From Balamuthia mandrillaris (taxonomy: Eukaryota > Discosea > Longamoebia > Balamuthiidae), in the NCBI GenBank assembly GCA_031835245.1, contig JAVKOQ010000075.1:143167-207166 (forward strand): DNA of 64,000 nt, read 5' to 3'. A program made the position numbers and the translations under genes. The notes beneath the pieces were generated by a model. That model did not search any database and was not told where the DNA came from. It saw only the letters and a list, made by a program, of their open reading frames with translations. Positions 1 through 11,503 of this stretch are shown here, one piece after another (within the stretch, counting starts at the first letter, position 1; every line of letters starts with the position of its first letter).

Positions 1-473
1 TCAACGTGACCGCTGCTGTACTGACGAATACCAATTTTTTTTTTCAATAGTGCGACTTGTTGGCAATGCATAAGGAAGGAGAGAATGCGGTGGCCTATTT
101 TGCAAGCAGATACCGCTGCAATAAGCCTCTATCCTCCATTAAATGTTCGTCGAAGGCCTTCCTGGAGGGAGAGCCAGTAGCCGAAAAGATACAGATCGAG
201 TATGGTGTGCCTGCTGGGGCCAGCGGTTACTCCTATATATTCCCCCGCTCTTCTCTCTGCCAATCGGTTGCATCGTTCGTGGACCAAGTGCGGAGCATGC
301 AAAGCAAAGAGGAGATAGACTCCGCCTTGCACAGCCTTTCCGTATTGCAAACAGTGACAGATCGGGCTACCCAGCAGCCGCTCCTTAGTCTAGTTCTTCT
401 CTTCGATGGTGATTTGGGAGAAGGCTCCCACCGACCATTGCATCAACTCTTCCGTCTAACCGCCGCCGCCTAA
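1..473 (+). CDS. 3' end of an unrecognised gene (last exon)
   Basis: The last coding exon begins at about 51, just after a T-rich stretch ending in CAATAG that looks like a 3' splice site, and stays open to a TAA at 471-473. It gives about 140 residues beginning CDLLAMHKEGEN. The upstream part of the protein lies outside the window. The segment has no transmembrane stretch, zinc motif or repeat that I can see, is mildly helical in its second half, and ends in an alanine-rich tail. I do not recognise the family. It converges on the RasGEF gene, with only 143 bp between the stop codons, which fits a genuine gene end. The splice acceptor and frame are moderately secure; the function is unknown. 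Confidence 0.5.
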
Positions 474-616
474 ATGAGACCCATGCCTCTACTCTCCCGT
501 TCCGCTAACAGAAGCACCATTGCCATACCACTTATGATAATTTCGAAAATAATAATAATAATAATAATACTAAAAAAGATCTTTAAGGAGAGAGAGAAGA
601 GAGAGAAGAAAAAAAA
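474..616. repeat. Convergent 3' spacer with ATA and GA-rich simple repeats
   Basis: This short spacer lies between two convergent stop codons. It contains about seven AAT units at 549-568, then a purine-rich tract (GAGAGAGA-type) at about 576-612. No terminator or polyadenylation signal is clearer than the AT-rich runs. Confidence 0.6.
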
Positions 617-3600
617 TTACAAGATGTCCGACTTTTTGGCGTTTCGTGGTTCTCGTTGCAAGGATAGGGCGTAGAGTTCCTTATCATCAAGTTGGGGCAT
701 TGCCTTGAACAAGTTGGCGATCTCTGGCAGTGACCCAAAGTCATAAGCAGTGGCCTGCATATTTTTGACCATGCTTATGATCTTGTAGATGAGCTCTCGT
801 TTGTAGAAGTTGATAAGGCCGTTGCCTGCTTCATCCGGGTTTCCGTCTTCTATGAACGTCAGATCAGAAAGACACACACCACTATCAAAGATAATACCAG
901 TTAGTTGTGGCCGCAACTTTGTAGATACAACAAAAGCTACTTACATGTAAGGAATGCAGGGTGGAATGGCCTGCTCTAAAGCTGCACGATAGTCCTTGTA
1001 GGAACCTTCCATGGACATCAGAGCCTCCGTCTCTTCCAAGAACTGAGTGTTAACAAGTGGACACGGGTTAATTCTCAAGTGATAAACAAAATTGTAGTTT
1101 AGAGAAAGGAACCTTCTTCGCAGGCCCGGGGAGACGCTCTCTTGTCCATTTCAGCCGAAGCACCGCCGAGTTGTTGAAGGCAGAAAGGAAGGCCATCAGT
1201 GTGTGGAAGTTATTGTACTCGCGCAACGCCTATCACACAATTAGTTAGTACTATATGATTAGAACACAGAGCAACAACCCAGAAATAAAAGAAAGTACCT
1301 TGGCAACGTTGATGAGTTTCCACATTAATGCTCGCCTGTTGCGAACCTTTTTCTCTTTTACAATCAACCCAGCAACCCCTGTGGAGATGAAGTTAAAGCT
1401 CTCTATCATAGCCATGAGATTCGGGCAGAGGGCTTGGGTCTTTGGCTTGCTCCATGATTGCTTGAAAAATTCCAAAGGCTGTATACGGGAAAACGCCTTC
1501 CATTCCATCAAGCAGAGCTGTTGTGCCATGGCATCTTCTTCGAGATCAAAGATAGTGATGCTATCATGGCTGATGAGCTTGGGTATGCCATGCTTTGATG
1601 TCATGGAATCTCCTCGTTTGAGAAGCTTTGTGGGGACGAGGGTGGTTCCTGAAGCAGCTCTCTCAAGGCACTGCGTTAGCCGCTCTGAAATGACAGGATC
1701 CAAACTGCTGTCTTGCTTCATAGTGACCTGTATAAAGCTCTTGAGCGGGCTAATAAGATCTTTGAGATCTTCGTAGTAGTTCTCTATCCAAATCCGCAGC
1801 ACATCAAACACTCGCATTTTTATGAGGTGTCGCTCCATTTCTGGTACTGAGTCAGGCACCTCGAAGCTTTTGAAGAAGAAGAACATTAGATTCAAAAAAC
1901 ATAAATGATTTGCAGACTAGGGAAAAATAAGGCATTTTCTCACTTACCGTTCCTTTAATTTTTGAAGCAACTCCTTTGGCATACAGAACGTTTTGTAGGT
2001 GAAGAAAAACGTGTCGAGGAAATTTTTGTCTGGAGTCAAGCAAGGTCAGCAAAGAGTAAAGCAAGAAAGAAAATACAACGAAGGTACCATAGTAGGTGGA
2101 AGAAGTCAATTGAACAACGAGACGATTCAATGAGCCATATTCGATCTTATCAGTGGTGCCTTCCTTGTAGCGGGTACCGGTTGAGCCCTTTGGGTCGTAA
2201 ATATTCAATGTGCGAGGATCTGAACTCGCGGAAGCGAGATTGGAGCGAGAGAGAACGGATGGTGACTGGGTTTGTGTTTGTTTTTGTTCCCCAGCTAGAA
2301 CATTGCGGTTAGAGCCACCATTTGTTTGGTTGATTTTGTTCCCCTCCGAAGGCCGCAGCAGAAGCACAGACTGGCGATTTACCCTCTTTACTTGTTGCCG
2401 TAACGCCAGCTTCGGGTCCAATGCAATAGCTATCACAACAAGTTTCTTGGTTATTTCATATTAACTTTCAAAGTAACCAGCATTGTGCAGCCAACAAACC
2501 TTCTTCACTATCTTGACCCTGCAAGATAAGGGAAAAGTTAAGGCGGCCGGCGGCGCTTAAGCCAGAAGAGAAGCCAAGTTGCTGGCAAAGAGTGTTGGTG
2601 ATGCTTTCAACCGATTGAGTGTAATCTACTTCAAACGTCTGTCGCCGCAACTCTGTTGGGGCTTTCCCTCCTTGCCCTGGCTCTAGTGCTACCGCCACGG
2701 TTACCTTTTGCGGTTTCAGCATGAAGCGCACTCCCTTATTCAAAGACAAAATTGAGAAGTCAGATGCCATATAGACCACAGCGCATTAGACTCGAAGGAT
2801 TGTCAATGGAGTACCATTTGGTGCTGGATATCATAGGATTGCAATTCTGCATCTGGGTTGAGCCATTGACCCGCATCTTTTCTTGCGACTTTGCCAGTAT
2901 GAGGTGGGTTGGCGGTTTTATCTGCCTCTTTCTTCTTCTCCTTTTTCTCCCCTTCCTCTTTTTCTTTGTTGGAGTTCTCCAGATAAAGGCCATACTTTTC
3001 GAGATTCTCGGCAGAGAGACCCAGCTTGTTGCCAATCTCTTCAAGCATTTCTCGTACAAGACAATAAGGGTCCACTTGCAGCTGCTGGAAAGTGTTATCC
3101 AAAAATTTGACTTTGATTGGCTTGGGCTTGAGGCGCAGCTCCAATACTGCCTGCCTATGGTTAAGTTCGTAGAAAGCCAACGTTTTTGTGGCCTCCAGCC
3201 AAGTGCCTTGCTGTCCGTTAGAGCTTGCATTGGAACTGCCACTCTCTGCTGCTGCTGCAATAGTCGGCCTCCTTTGGATTACACTGCCACGTGGAGGCAA
3301 TGCTGCCGAAGACTGGTCAGGACTCACAAGGTATAGGCCGTATTCCTCATAGCTTTCTTCCTTCACATCCTCCTCTACTTCTTTTTCTTTGTCCTTAACT
3401 TTGTCTGTTGCATTTGCGAGCGATTTGTTGCCAGAGGCATGTTTGCTCTTCAAGGCCCCAGGCTTTTGCTTGATGAGTTGGATGATGGTTTCGGAGCAGG
3501 TAGCATTAGGATCGAAAGAAAGCATATACTCGGAAACATCTGCACGATTAATTCGGAACCGTACGGGCAGTAACCAATTCTTCATCTTGAACTGGCAGAT

Positions 3601-6600
3601 CAAAGGTCCACTGAGCTGGTAGCTACAGAGGGATCGTTGTTCTTCCAAACAAACGCCCATCGGGTGAAGATGCAGCCCATAGTCAGCAATATTCCTGAAC
3701 TTTCCTTTTGGGAATCTGCGCACAATGTCGTGGATTATGTCCGCTACAGTTGTTTCCTTCAGATCATAGGAAAGGAACTCTAAATTGATGGCCTGTGAAC
3801 TGGATATCATCACCATCAAAAAGTTGTTTCCCAATCCTAATGCTTCTTTGAACTCTCCCATTTTCTTGGTACAATAGTGTCAGTACCAGTTTTAAAAGGG
3901 AAATTGGGCGAGAGAGGGAAAATAACAGAGATGAACAGGAATACATAAGGGAGCGAAGAAAATAGAATAGGGAACAAGAAGAGTAAGCAAATAACCTCCA
4001 AAAGTTTTTCGGGACCGAACAAGTTGAACATAGCTTCGTTGTCATCAGTCATATCCTCCTCAAACGTGTTAAGTTGTAGTTCTAACTCCTCTAATTCAAT
4101 CTCTCGCAGGTCCTGCATGGTCATTTTGTTTATATTCTACCAAACTTGGGAAAGAAACCGAAGAGGGAGTAGTACCTTAAAGACAGCCATGAGACCCATT
4201 ACCAAGAACTCGTTTCGTAGGAAAAAACGCTCCTCGAGCTCTTCGCAGTTGCTCAAGAGAGCATTGATAAGAGCCAGACAAGATATGCGTAACGGCAACA
4301 GCACCACCTGGTATTGTGCAGATTCAACTGAAAGGGTGGAAAACAGTGTCTCGAATCGTTTCTCTTCGCCGTGTGCCTCTTTATAGTAGCTAAAGGCGTC
4401 CAATACTAGCCTATGGGTTATTGAGACAGAAAGTGAAATAAAAGAGCTGATACGTTAACTAGAGAAACGAGAGAGAGAGAGAGAGAGAGAGAAGGGAAGG
4501 AAGAGCAGGATATGACGCACTTGCTGTGTTCAGGACGAGCTTCACAGAGACGAGCTAGAATCTCGATAGCAAGCTTTACTACTCGCAGGTTTTGACAGTC
4601 TAAGTTGAGAGTGAGAAGCTTGATTGCCTCTGCCGTAACGAGCTGCTCTGTTAAACTTTTCAGCCGTACCTAATGCAACAGCAACAAGGTGGTGAGCCAT
4701 GCAAGGAACTGAAAGAAGATAATGCACAAACCTTCCACAAAGCCTTATAACAATTAAGCAAGTTCTCTCGCAAGGCTTCAGCTTGTTGGCCTGATTGCTG
4801 CAACACGTTGGAGAGTTGGGAGAGAACAACTTGTGCTCCTCCCGAGTCAGCAAATTTCATTATCCAAGTAACGGGCTTGGAGGTCAGCGAGACACGGAGC
4901 GTGGTTATTTGCTTAAGTGAGGGTGCATTTGTGGAGAGAGCCTCTACGAAGAAGGCAGGGTCATCAGAGTTAACAGCACCAGCAGAGGCAGAGTCTCCTA
5001 TGGCCTCCGCTGAATGCTTTCCGATGGTGCCGCGCGCTAAATCGAGGGGACGGGGAGCGGAGAGATCCACAAGACCCGCTCCCTTCGACTGTAGCAGCAA
5101 GAGCCACTTTTTGTCGTTATCCAGCTTCATCATGCTCAGTTTCTTTTCCATAGGGATATCCATTTGATCTAACAGCAGCTCGAAAGCTAGCTTCCATTCG
5201 ATATAAGGTGGAGGTTTGCTAGGGGCGTGCTCCTTGCTAAGGATTTTTTGAGCTTGGCGAATAAGAGCCAAGTCCCCATGCTTGCTTATATATTGTTTTG
5301 TGTCACTTTCCAGAGGGTTGCCTCCCAGCTTGAGCCTGTACAATTTGAGGAAAATGAGTGGCAGAGGCACCTCTTTCAGTTGATTACCGTCCAATGCCAC
5401 CACCTGCAACTGGTTCAGTCTCTTAAACTCGCTGAAGGTCGCAAAAAAGACAATGTCATACAAACATCGGTAAGTTAGCCATATACAAAATCTGCAGGGG
5501 GAAAGAATTCGTCTCTACCTTGGCAGGCCCGACAGCCGATTATTCTCCAGATGAAGCTTGTGAAGGTTGGTGAGATTTCCAAAGGACGGTGGCAGCTCTT
5601 CCAACTCATTGTTGCCAAGATAGAACTCGTTCAGGTTTACCAAGTTGCCAATAGATGCAGGCAAGGAGGTAAGAGCATTGTCATTCAGCTTTAGAGTGAC
5701 CAGATTGACCAGGTTGCCAAACTCCTCCGGCAGCTCCGTTAATCTGTTGTGTCCTAATAGCAGCGCTTTCAGTGCTGTCATTCCTCCTATCGATGGAGGC
5801 AGCGACGTGATCGAGTTTGAGGTAAGGTCTATAGCAGAAGCACAAAAGGTCAGGATGCTGGAAAGAAAAAAAAAACAACAGCAAGGGAGGGGGATTAGTT
5901 TACAAACCAAGGTTCTTAAGCACAACGAGATTGGCTAAAGCAGCAGGCGGGAGACTGCTCAGCTCATTTCTTTGAAGAAGAAGCTCATTAAGTTGAGAGA
6001 GACCGGCCAGCTCTTGGTCTGGAAGAGTAGCTACACAGTTGTCTACAAGGCTAAGGCTAGTGAGGGAATATAGTGATCCAATGCCTGCTGGTAACGCGGA
6101 GAGTTCGTTGCCAGCGAGGCTAAGCTTTTCGAGCATAGTCATGCTTGCCAAGTCAAGCTCAGAGGGAAACTGCTTCAGGCCATTATGCGCCAAGGTCAGA
6201 GCCGTCATTTTGGGAAACTGCATGCTCTGCTGTAGTTGGTGGCCAAAGGCAAGAGAACCACCCGCCCCCGATAGAGCACTCATCATTTCTAACGATTCCG
6301 ATCGACGTCGCATTTCTTCCCTTCGCCTTTCTCGTTCCAATCTTTCAACCTCATCTTGGCCCATGGGGATATTACTACCGCTGCCCGATAGCCGTTTAAG
6401 AGTCAACAGGCTACCGGCTTCGCTGGACTCGTCACCACCACTCTGCATTTGATTGCTTGTGGTTTGCTCCGCTGCTGCTGCCACGTAGTGACGATGGCTG
6501 CCATCATTGTTGTGGTTGAGAAGGGAGATTGCCGGCCTAAAGCGGGTGTTTGGTGGGGTTGGTGCAGGGCCTCTAGCCGGGCGCGTTGGTCCTCGTGCAG

Positions 6601-7885
6601 AACCACTCTGCAGTGAGCGCGGAGAAGGTGGTGATGCCGCTTGAACGGGGGGTTGAAAAGGTGAGGGAGGTGAAGAAGGGGAAATTGAAGAGCCTGAGGA
6701 AGGAGAAGCAGGAGGCGAAAGGGGGTACGGAGGAGATGACAGACGCTCATTGGAGCTTCCGGGTCTGTGAGCAGGAAGTGGAGGCAATACGAAGGCTCCA
6801 GAGGGAATTCGGCGAGGATCTTTGAAGCCACTTTCCATTGCCTCGCTGTGGCTGTGTCTGGTAGGCTTTGTATCTACCGGTTGCTTTTTTGATCGCTTAG
6901 TGCCCTTGTCTTTGTTTTTTTTCTCCTTTTTACCCTTGTCTTTCTTTTCTTTCTTACCTCCGTCCTTATCTTTGTTCCCTCCTCCAGCTGCTGTTATGAC
7001 GGCACCGAGGCCCACAGGAGAGGCAGGTGGTGTGTACCGCGGCGAAGAAGAATTAGAAGAGCCGGTGGTAGAAGAGGAATGAGGAGGAGACGATTGGAAA
7101 GCAAGGGAGAGAAGAAGTGGCTGATCAAGAACAGCGCCCACTACACTGGCGCCAACACCGGGAGGTGGGCTACCGTGTCCCATTGAAGAGGTGGAGTGCC
7201 TTTTCCTGCCCTCTTCCGCCAGCTGCTGTTTGTTGGCATAGTATTCACGACCTTTGATGACGCCCACAGTCTCTCCTCGCCGCCGTTTCTCTTCTTCCTT
7301 CTCCTTCTTTTCCTTTTTGTCCTTCTTGTTGGACCCTCCGCCGCCGCTACCTCCAGAAGATTTTTTGCGGAAGCTGCCAAAAGCGTTGGCCGCGGCGCTT
7401 CTCGGGCTGCCACCACTGTTGCTGCTGGTGCGTTTGTGTCCAGGGTCTCCTGGGGAAGAGCCAGAAGCCAGCGCCTCTTCAAGAAGAGCTTCGCCGCCCA
7501 GGTAGTTGTAGTCCAAGGAGAGTTGTTGTAACGCAGAGAGGTATCGAAGCGGGGGTGGCACCGCCGTTAGCCTGTTCTTGGTGAGGTGAAGTTCCTGCAA
7601 GCTTGTAAGGTGTTTCATTCCCTCCGGCAGATCTCTCAGCTCGTTCTCGGTGAGGGTGAGGGCCACCAGCCCTTGGAACCTCTCCAAGCCCTCCTGCGGC
7701 AGGCTGTTGAGGTGGCATGCTGTTATGGTCACACGGGAGAGCTTCGGCAGTTGCCCCGTTATGTTTTGCAACAACTTCTCAATCTCCTTCTCGCTACGCT
7801 CCTTTTTCTTTCCTTCGATGAGAGCAAAATGGGTTCCCCCTTTGGTCTTTGCCACTTCGATGGCTTTCGACACATTTCCTCCCAT
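617..7885 (-). CDS. Giant LRR - GBD/FH3 - ubiquitin-like - RasGEF signalling protein
   Basis: About 14 exons join in frame into roughly 2,080 residues. It begins MGGNVSKA, a likely N-myristoylation signal. Exon 1 (7885-5908) and exon 2 (5828-5519) carry leucine-rich repeats interrupted by a long Ser/Pro/Lys-rich low-complexity region. Exons covering 5431 to about 4000 match the formin GBD/FH3 armadillo fold, with the acidic LNTFEEDMTDD segment at its end. The exon at about 3867-2808 and the next carry several ubiquitin-like/talin-F0-like folds with recurring YGLxL motifs. The C-terminus has RasGEF-N (FLDTFFFTYKTF) and catalytic RasGEF with the conserved PCIPYIG...LSDLTFIEDGNPD. By family it should load GTP onto a Ras-family GTPase at a membrane, with FH3 probably sensing a Rho-type GTPase (inference). 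Individual junctions could be off by a few bases; the domain order is well supported. Confidence 0.88.
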
Positions 7886-8241
7886 TCTTTATTATTGCCT
7901 CCCCTTTCCTTTCGTATTCTGTTTGTAGTTTGCTGACAAGTGGGGGAAGCGCCGCCGCCGCCAACTACCTCTTATTTTACCTTTTTTTTTTTTTTTGGGG
8001 GGAGGAGTCTCCCCACACGTTCCGCGTAAGTCTTCTTCTTCTTGCCTCCCTTTTTTTTTTTTTGCAGTTGAACGACAACAAGATCGATCAACAACGGGAC
8101 CCAGGGCGTATGATAATTGATTGGTTCCCATCTTCTGTTAATTAATGCCCTTTCTTTATTGCCGCCAGTTTGGGCAAAACACCAAAGAAAGGACAACCAG
8201 GGCCCTGGTGAACAAAGGTTAACAAAGCCTCATCCCCCACT
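7886..8241. promoter_or_regulatory. Divergent promoter region of RasGEF and adaptor-subunit genes
   Basis: These 356 bp separate the two divergent start codons. They contain homopolymeric T runs near 7982-7997 and 8050-8062. I see no clear TATA box. Confidence 0.4.
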
Positions 8242-9155
8242 ATGTCGCTTCACTCTCTTGTTATTATCTCCCCCAATGATGACATACTGTTTTCCAGAGT
8301 TATCCCCGAAGAGGATACGTAAGCCTGCGCCTCGCATTCTTTTTTTTTAAAAGAAATATTTGCTACAGCGTCTCACTGCCCATGCCATTTCCTTTCTCTC
8401 TTTTCAGAGACAGTTGGCATCAAGAACTCTATCGCATTTGGTTGGAGGAATTTAACAAAGCTCGTTCAGATAGAGCGGTCGTTGCCACTTTGCGGTGAGT
8501 TACGTTCGTTGGAGTGAGAGGAGAGAGCAGAATTCTGACTAAACAAAAACTTTCAGAGAGACAAACATCGTATTTGCCACAGTGGGAGAGCTTTCATTCT
8601 TCATTTCAGGGAAGGAAGACATGGACGAGCTAGCACGTGCGTTTTTTTTGTCTTTTGAAGCCTGCTGTAAACTCACGAAACAGTTTCTTTCTTCTTTTGC
8701 ATGTTTTGGCTGGTTGTCTGCTAAATAAAATTGACTTATTGGGCCTGTCAGTGGAGGGCCTATTAAACTTTATGGTCATGCTGTTACGTGAAATTACAAA
8801 AAGTACTGATTTAGAAGAGAAGGTCTTCTCTGAAAAGTTTGCAAAGATTTCACAGGCCATCGACGAAGTGTTTGCTTTGGTACATTCTTCTCCTCCTGCA
8901 ATGTTCCACTGCCACTCTGCCCTATCCTATTTGCTAACTAAACAAACCTACATGAACTGGGATGTAAACTAGAATGGTATGGTGGAACAGTTGAACATAG
9001 CGTGGATTTTGGGAATGGAGTCTATGAATCCAGAAGAGTCTAGGGTCAGGGCCATGAAAGAGGGGATGAAAAGAGTGGCTCCACCTGCCCCTACCATTCC
9101 ATTTAAACTTCATGACTTCTCCAAGGAAGGCAGAAAGAGCTGGGGCATGGTCTGA
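8242..9155 (+). CDS. Small longin-fold coat subunit (TSET TCUP / COPI zeta / AP sigma type)
   Basis: Five exons (8242-8318, 8408-8494, 8557-8636, 8752-8879, 8973-9155) join in frame to 184 residues beginning MSLHSLVIISPNDD. The layout is that of AP sigma and COPI zeta chains: an N-terminal beta strand, WHQELYRIWLEEF, a central TNIVFATVGELSFFI strand pair, DELALEGLLNFMVMLLREI, and a closing AIDEVFALNGMVEQ segment that parallels the sigma/zeta DEI...G motif. Longin small chains stabilise the coat tetramer and contact the beta-type large subunit on cytosolic membranes. A roughly 55-residue C-terminal extension ends WGMV. It is divergent from textbook sigma and zeta chains, so the TSET sigma-like subunit (TCUP), present in amoebae, is a good candidate. 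The family is likely; the exact complex is uncertain. Confidence 0.7.
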
Positions 9156-10264
9156 GTTTGTGATTCACTGATCAACTCTCCTAATTGGAAATCTCTTTCT
9201 CTTTTTCTCTCTCTCTCTCTCTTGGTTGAGTAAGTTTGATTACACGATAACACTACTATTCTCATGTATTCTCTTCTTTTCTCCTCTATCTCTTGCTTTT
9301 TTAGGGTTATCAAGTCCATTCTGGGATTATTTTTGTGAGAGCCCAGGTGTTAATTGGTTTGCACTAGTTCACTTAACTGATTTTGTTGAGAAAGGCTAGT
9401 GCCTGTGTTATGATTGGTAATCATCTGGCCAATGTCCTATCATCTCTGAACGACTCCCACCCTTCTTCTCCCAGGTGCTTGACTAGTGCTCAGAGAGTTT
9501 TATCCTGAAGCCCTGCAAGGTGGGCACAACTATTGAGGACTTATTATTTGAGAGTGCACTGTGCTTCAAACAAAATAATTTGCTCCTTTTCCAGTATTAC
9601 TTAGTACTAGTTCAAAGACTTGTTAACTTGACTGAAAGAACAACACAACACTCCAAGAGTTCATAGATCTATTGCTATTTGCCATCCATAAGCCCAAAGT
9701 GCAGCTAAGGCCCATGTCATGCTTGCCAAGTCTGCCCTTGAGAAGCTGGTCTTTGATTAGAGCTACTGGTCCACCTTCTGGCTGCCTGTTTTTGTGATCA
9801 CATTGTGTGAACTACTATCATGAGAGTAGATAAAAGAGATGTATAAGAGATAAGAGATTTTCCTGCTTTCCTTTTAAAAGAAAACTACAAGAATGAGAAT
9901 TTTTTTAAAAACCAGGTAATAATGATGGAAAGTCTTGCAATAGTTAGGGTCACCTGGCTGATTCTCATCTCATAGGCTCGTGTTGTCATAAAGGCATCTC
10001 AATTCTCATCTTAGTGGTGGTAGTCATGGAATACATCAGGTAGGACATCATTGTTCTTTTCAATTGTATTTATGCCATTGTATTTGAAGATTACTGAGGA
10101 AGTTGATTTTTTTTTCCACACTAGAAGGTTTTTATTACTGAAAGGAGATTGCTGCCATTGTCTTTGCTAGGTTTGTTGGGTTTGCATGATAGTATGTTTT
10201 CCATGAGCTTCGTGGTAATATGGATGTTGAAGATAAGAGAAGGTCATCACTTTTTCCATGTGTA
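9156..10264. other. Non-coding spacer at the edge of the retroelement island
   Basis: I see no supported gene here. There is a short TC repeat near 9199-9221 and no recognisable coding relic. AT content is higher than in the neighbouring gene. Confidence 0.5.
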
Positions 10265-10702
10265 TCCACTAATCAAAAATAGGCAACTCCAACATTTCAG
10301 GAGCATGGATTTGGTGAGCTTGACATGGCTTTCTGCAGCTCCGTTGGCTCATGGGTGATACAAAGAAATGAACCAGTGATCAAAACTTGCCTGGTCATAT
10401 ACTACAGATATGATTTTGTTGACAAATTCAGTGCCATTGTTAGACTGGACGATTTTGGGGAAGCTAAGTTCGCAGATGATCTTGACAAACTCACAGGAGA
10501 CTTCTTCCACGGATTTGTCCTTGAGAGGGCGGACAACCATAAAACATGTGGTGATGTCTGTAATGATGAAGATGTATTGATAGCCCATGAAGTTTGTTTG
10601 CAAGGGGCCAGTAAGGTCGATGGTAACATGCTCAAAAGGAAAGGTCGCATGTATTGACTTGAGAGGGTCAGTACACCATTCCCAAGATTTATAACTTGGT
10701 CT
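10265..10702 (-). mobile_element. Ty3/gypsy integrase relic
   Basis: Read on the - strand, this holds part of a retroviral-type integrase core. The opening IDLTGPLQTNFMGYQYIF pattern, the following TDITT strand, and a degenerate NNGTEFVN (normally DNGTEF) are seen. Further on, the YHP-stop-ANGAAESHVKLTKSML stretch corresponds to the family's ANG..E segment. An in-frame stop and a frame change mean it is dead. The 5'-truncated LINE at 10703 cuts it off on one side. It differs from the integrase of the gypsy element at 11504-15755, so it comes from another copy or family. Confidence 0.75.
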
Positions 10703-11503
10703 GGAGGTGATGGGACAAGTATTGTTGAAAAGAAAGCCAAGAGGATGAGGGCCTTAACTCGAGTGGCCAAGGAGGAGTATTCAGCTGAAGGAGAAAGAGG
10801 AACAAGAGCATGGCTATGGCATAACTTCTTGACAAATGGAAGATGTGTGGTTGGACAACAACGGAGCTTAGTGATTACCAACCCAAGGAAAGAACGTTTG
10901 ATGAATGCTATTCATTGTGGTATACTGCCCATTGGAAAAAAGTGGGGAGCCATCCAGCAGTCTGAGAAGGATAGTATGTGCCCTGCATGTGATGCTGAGG
11001 AAGAAACAGCAGACCACTTCCTGTTAAGGTGTCCAAATCTTTGGGAAGATCGATTTAGTGTGGACAATGGAAATGAAGAACAAGTCAGAAAGCTGATTAT
11101 AGAAGACTGTACAACAAAGCTCCTGTCAAGTGGAAAGAAATGCAACAGAGCTCAAGAGCTGAAACAATGTAAGCAAAGTTGTAAACGAGTCTGGAGATTA
11201 TGGGCAGCAAGAGCAGATTGGAAGTATGGAAGTTCTTCTGCATTTTATCAATCTTTGGAAGTATTGTAATAGCAAGGAATAGAGAAGAAAGGAAAGGGAA
11301 AGAAAAGGATAGCTAGATGATACAAAGTTAGTCTGAAATCTCATTCAACACCTTTCACTTGTGAATTTGAATAACAATTGGGAAGGCATTGAGGATGAGG
11401 GAGTAAGAGAAGTAAGAGTACACTATGTATGTACAATGCTTACTTTTTATGTATAGATTGGTGTTGCTCTCAGAGCAAATAAACTTCTTATTACTACTAC
11501 TAC
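10703..11503 (+). mobile_element. 5'-truncated LINE copy 1
   Basis: This is about 800 bp of the 3' end of the LINE family whose long copy lies at 17111-22012. It codes for the C-terminus of ORF2 (open to the stop at 11269), with the C-x2-C-x8-H-x4-C zinc knuckle, and then carries the complete 3' untranslated region ending in ATTACTACTACTAC. It lacks the RFRIW residues present in the long copy and differs at scattered positions. It abuts a gypsy integrase relic on the left and a different gypsy element on the right. I could not find a target-site duplication. Confidence 0.9.

Noticed and set aside
1255-1776. 173-residue + strand open frame
   Set aside because: Antisense of the catalytic RasGEF exon.
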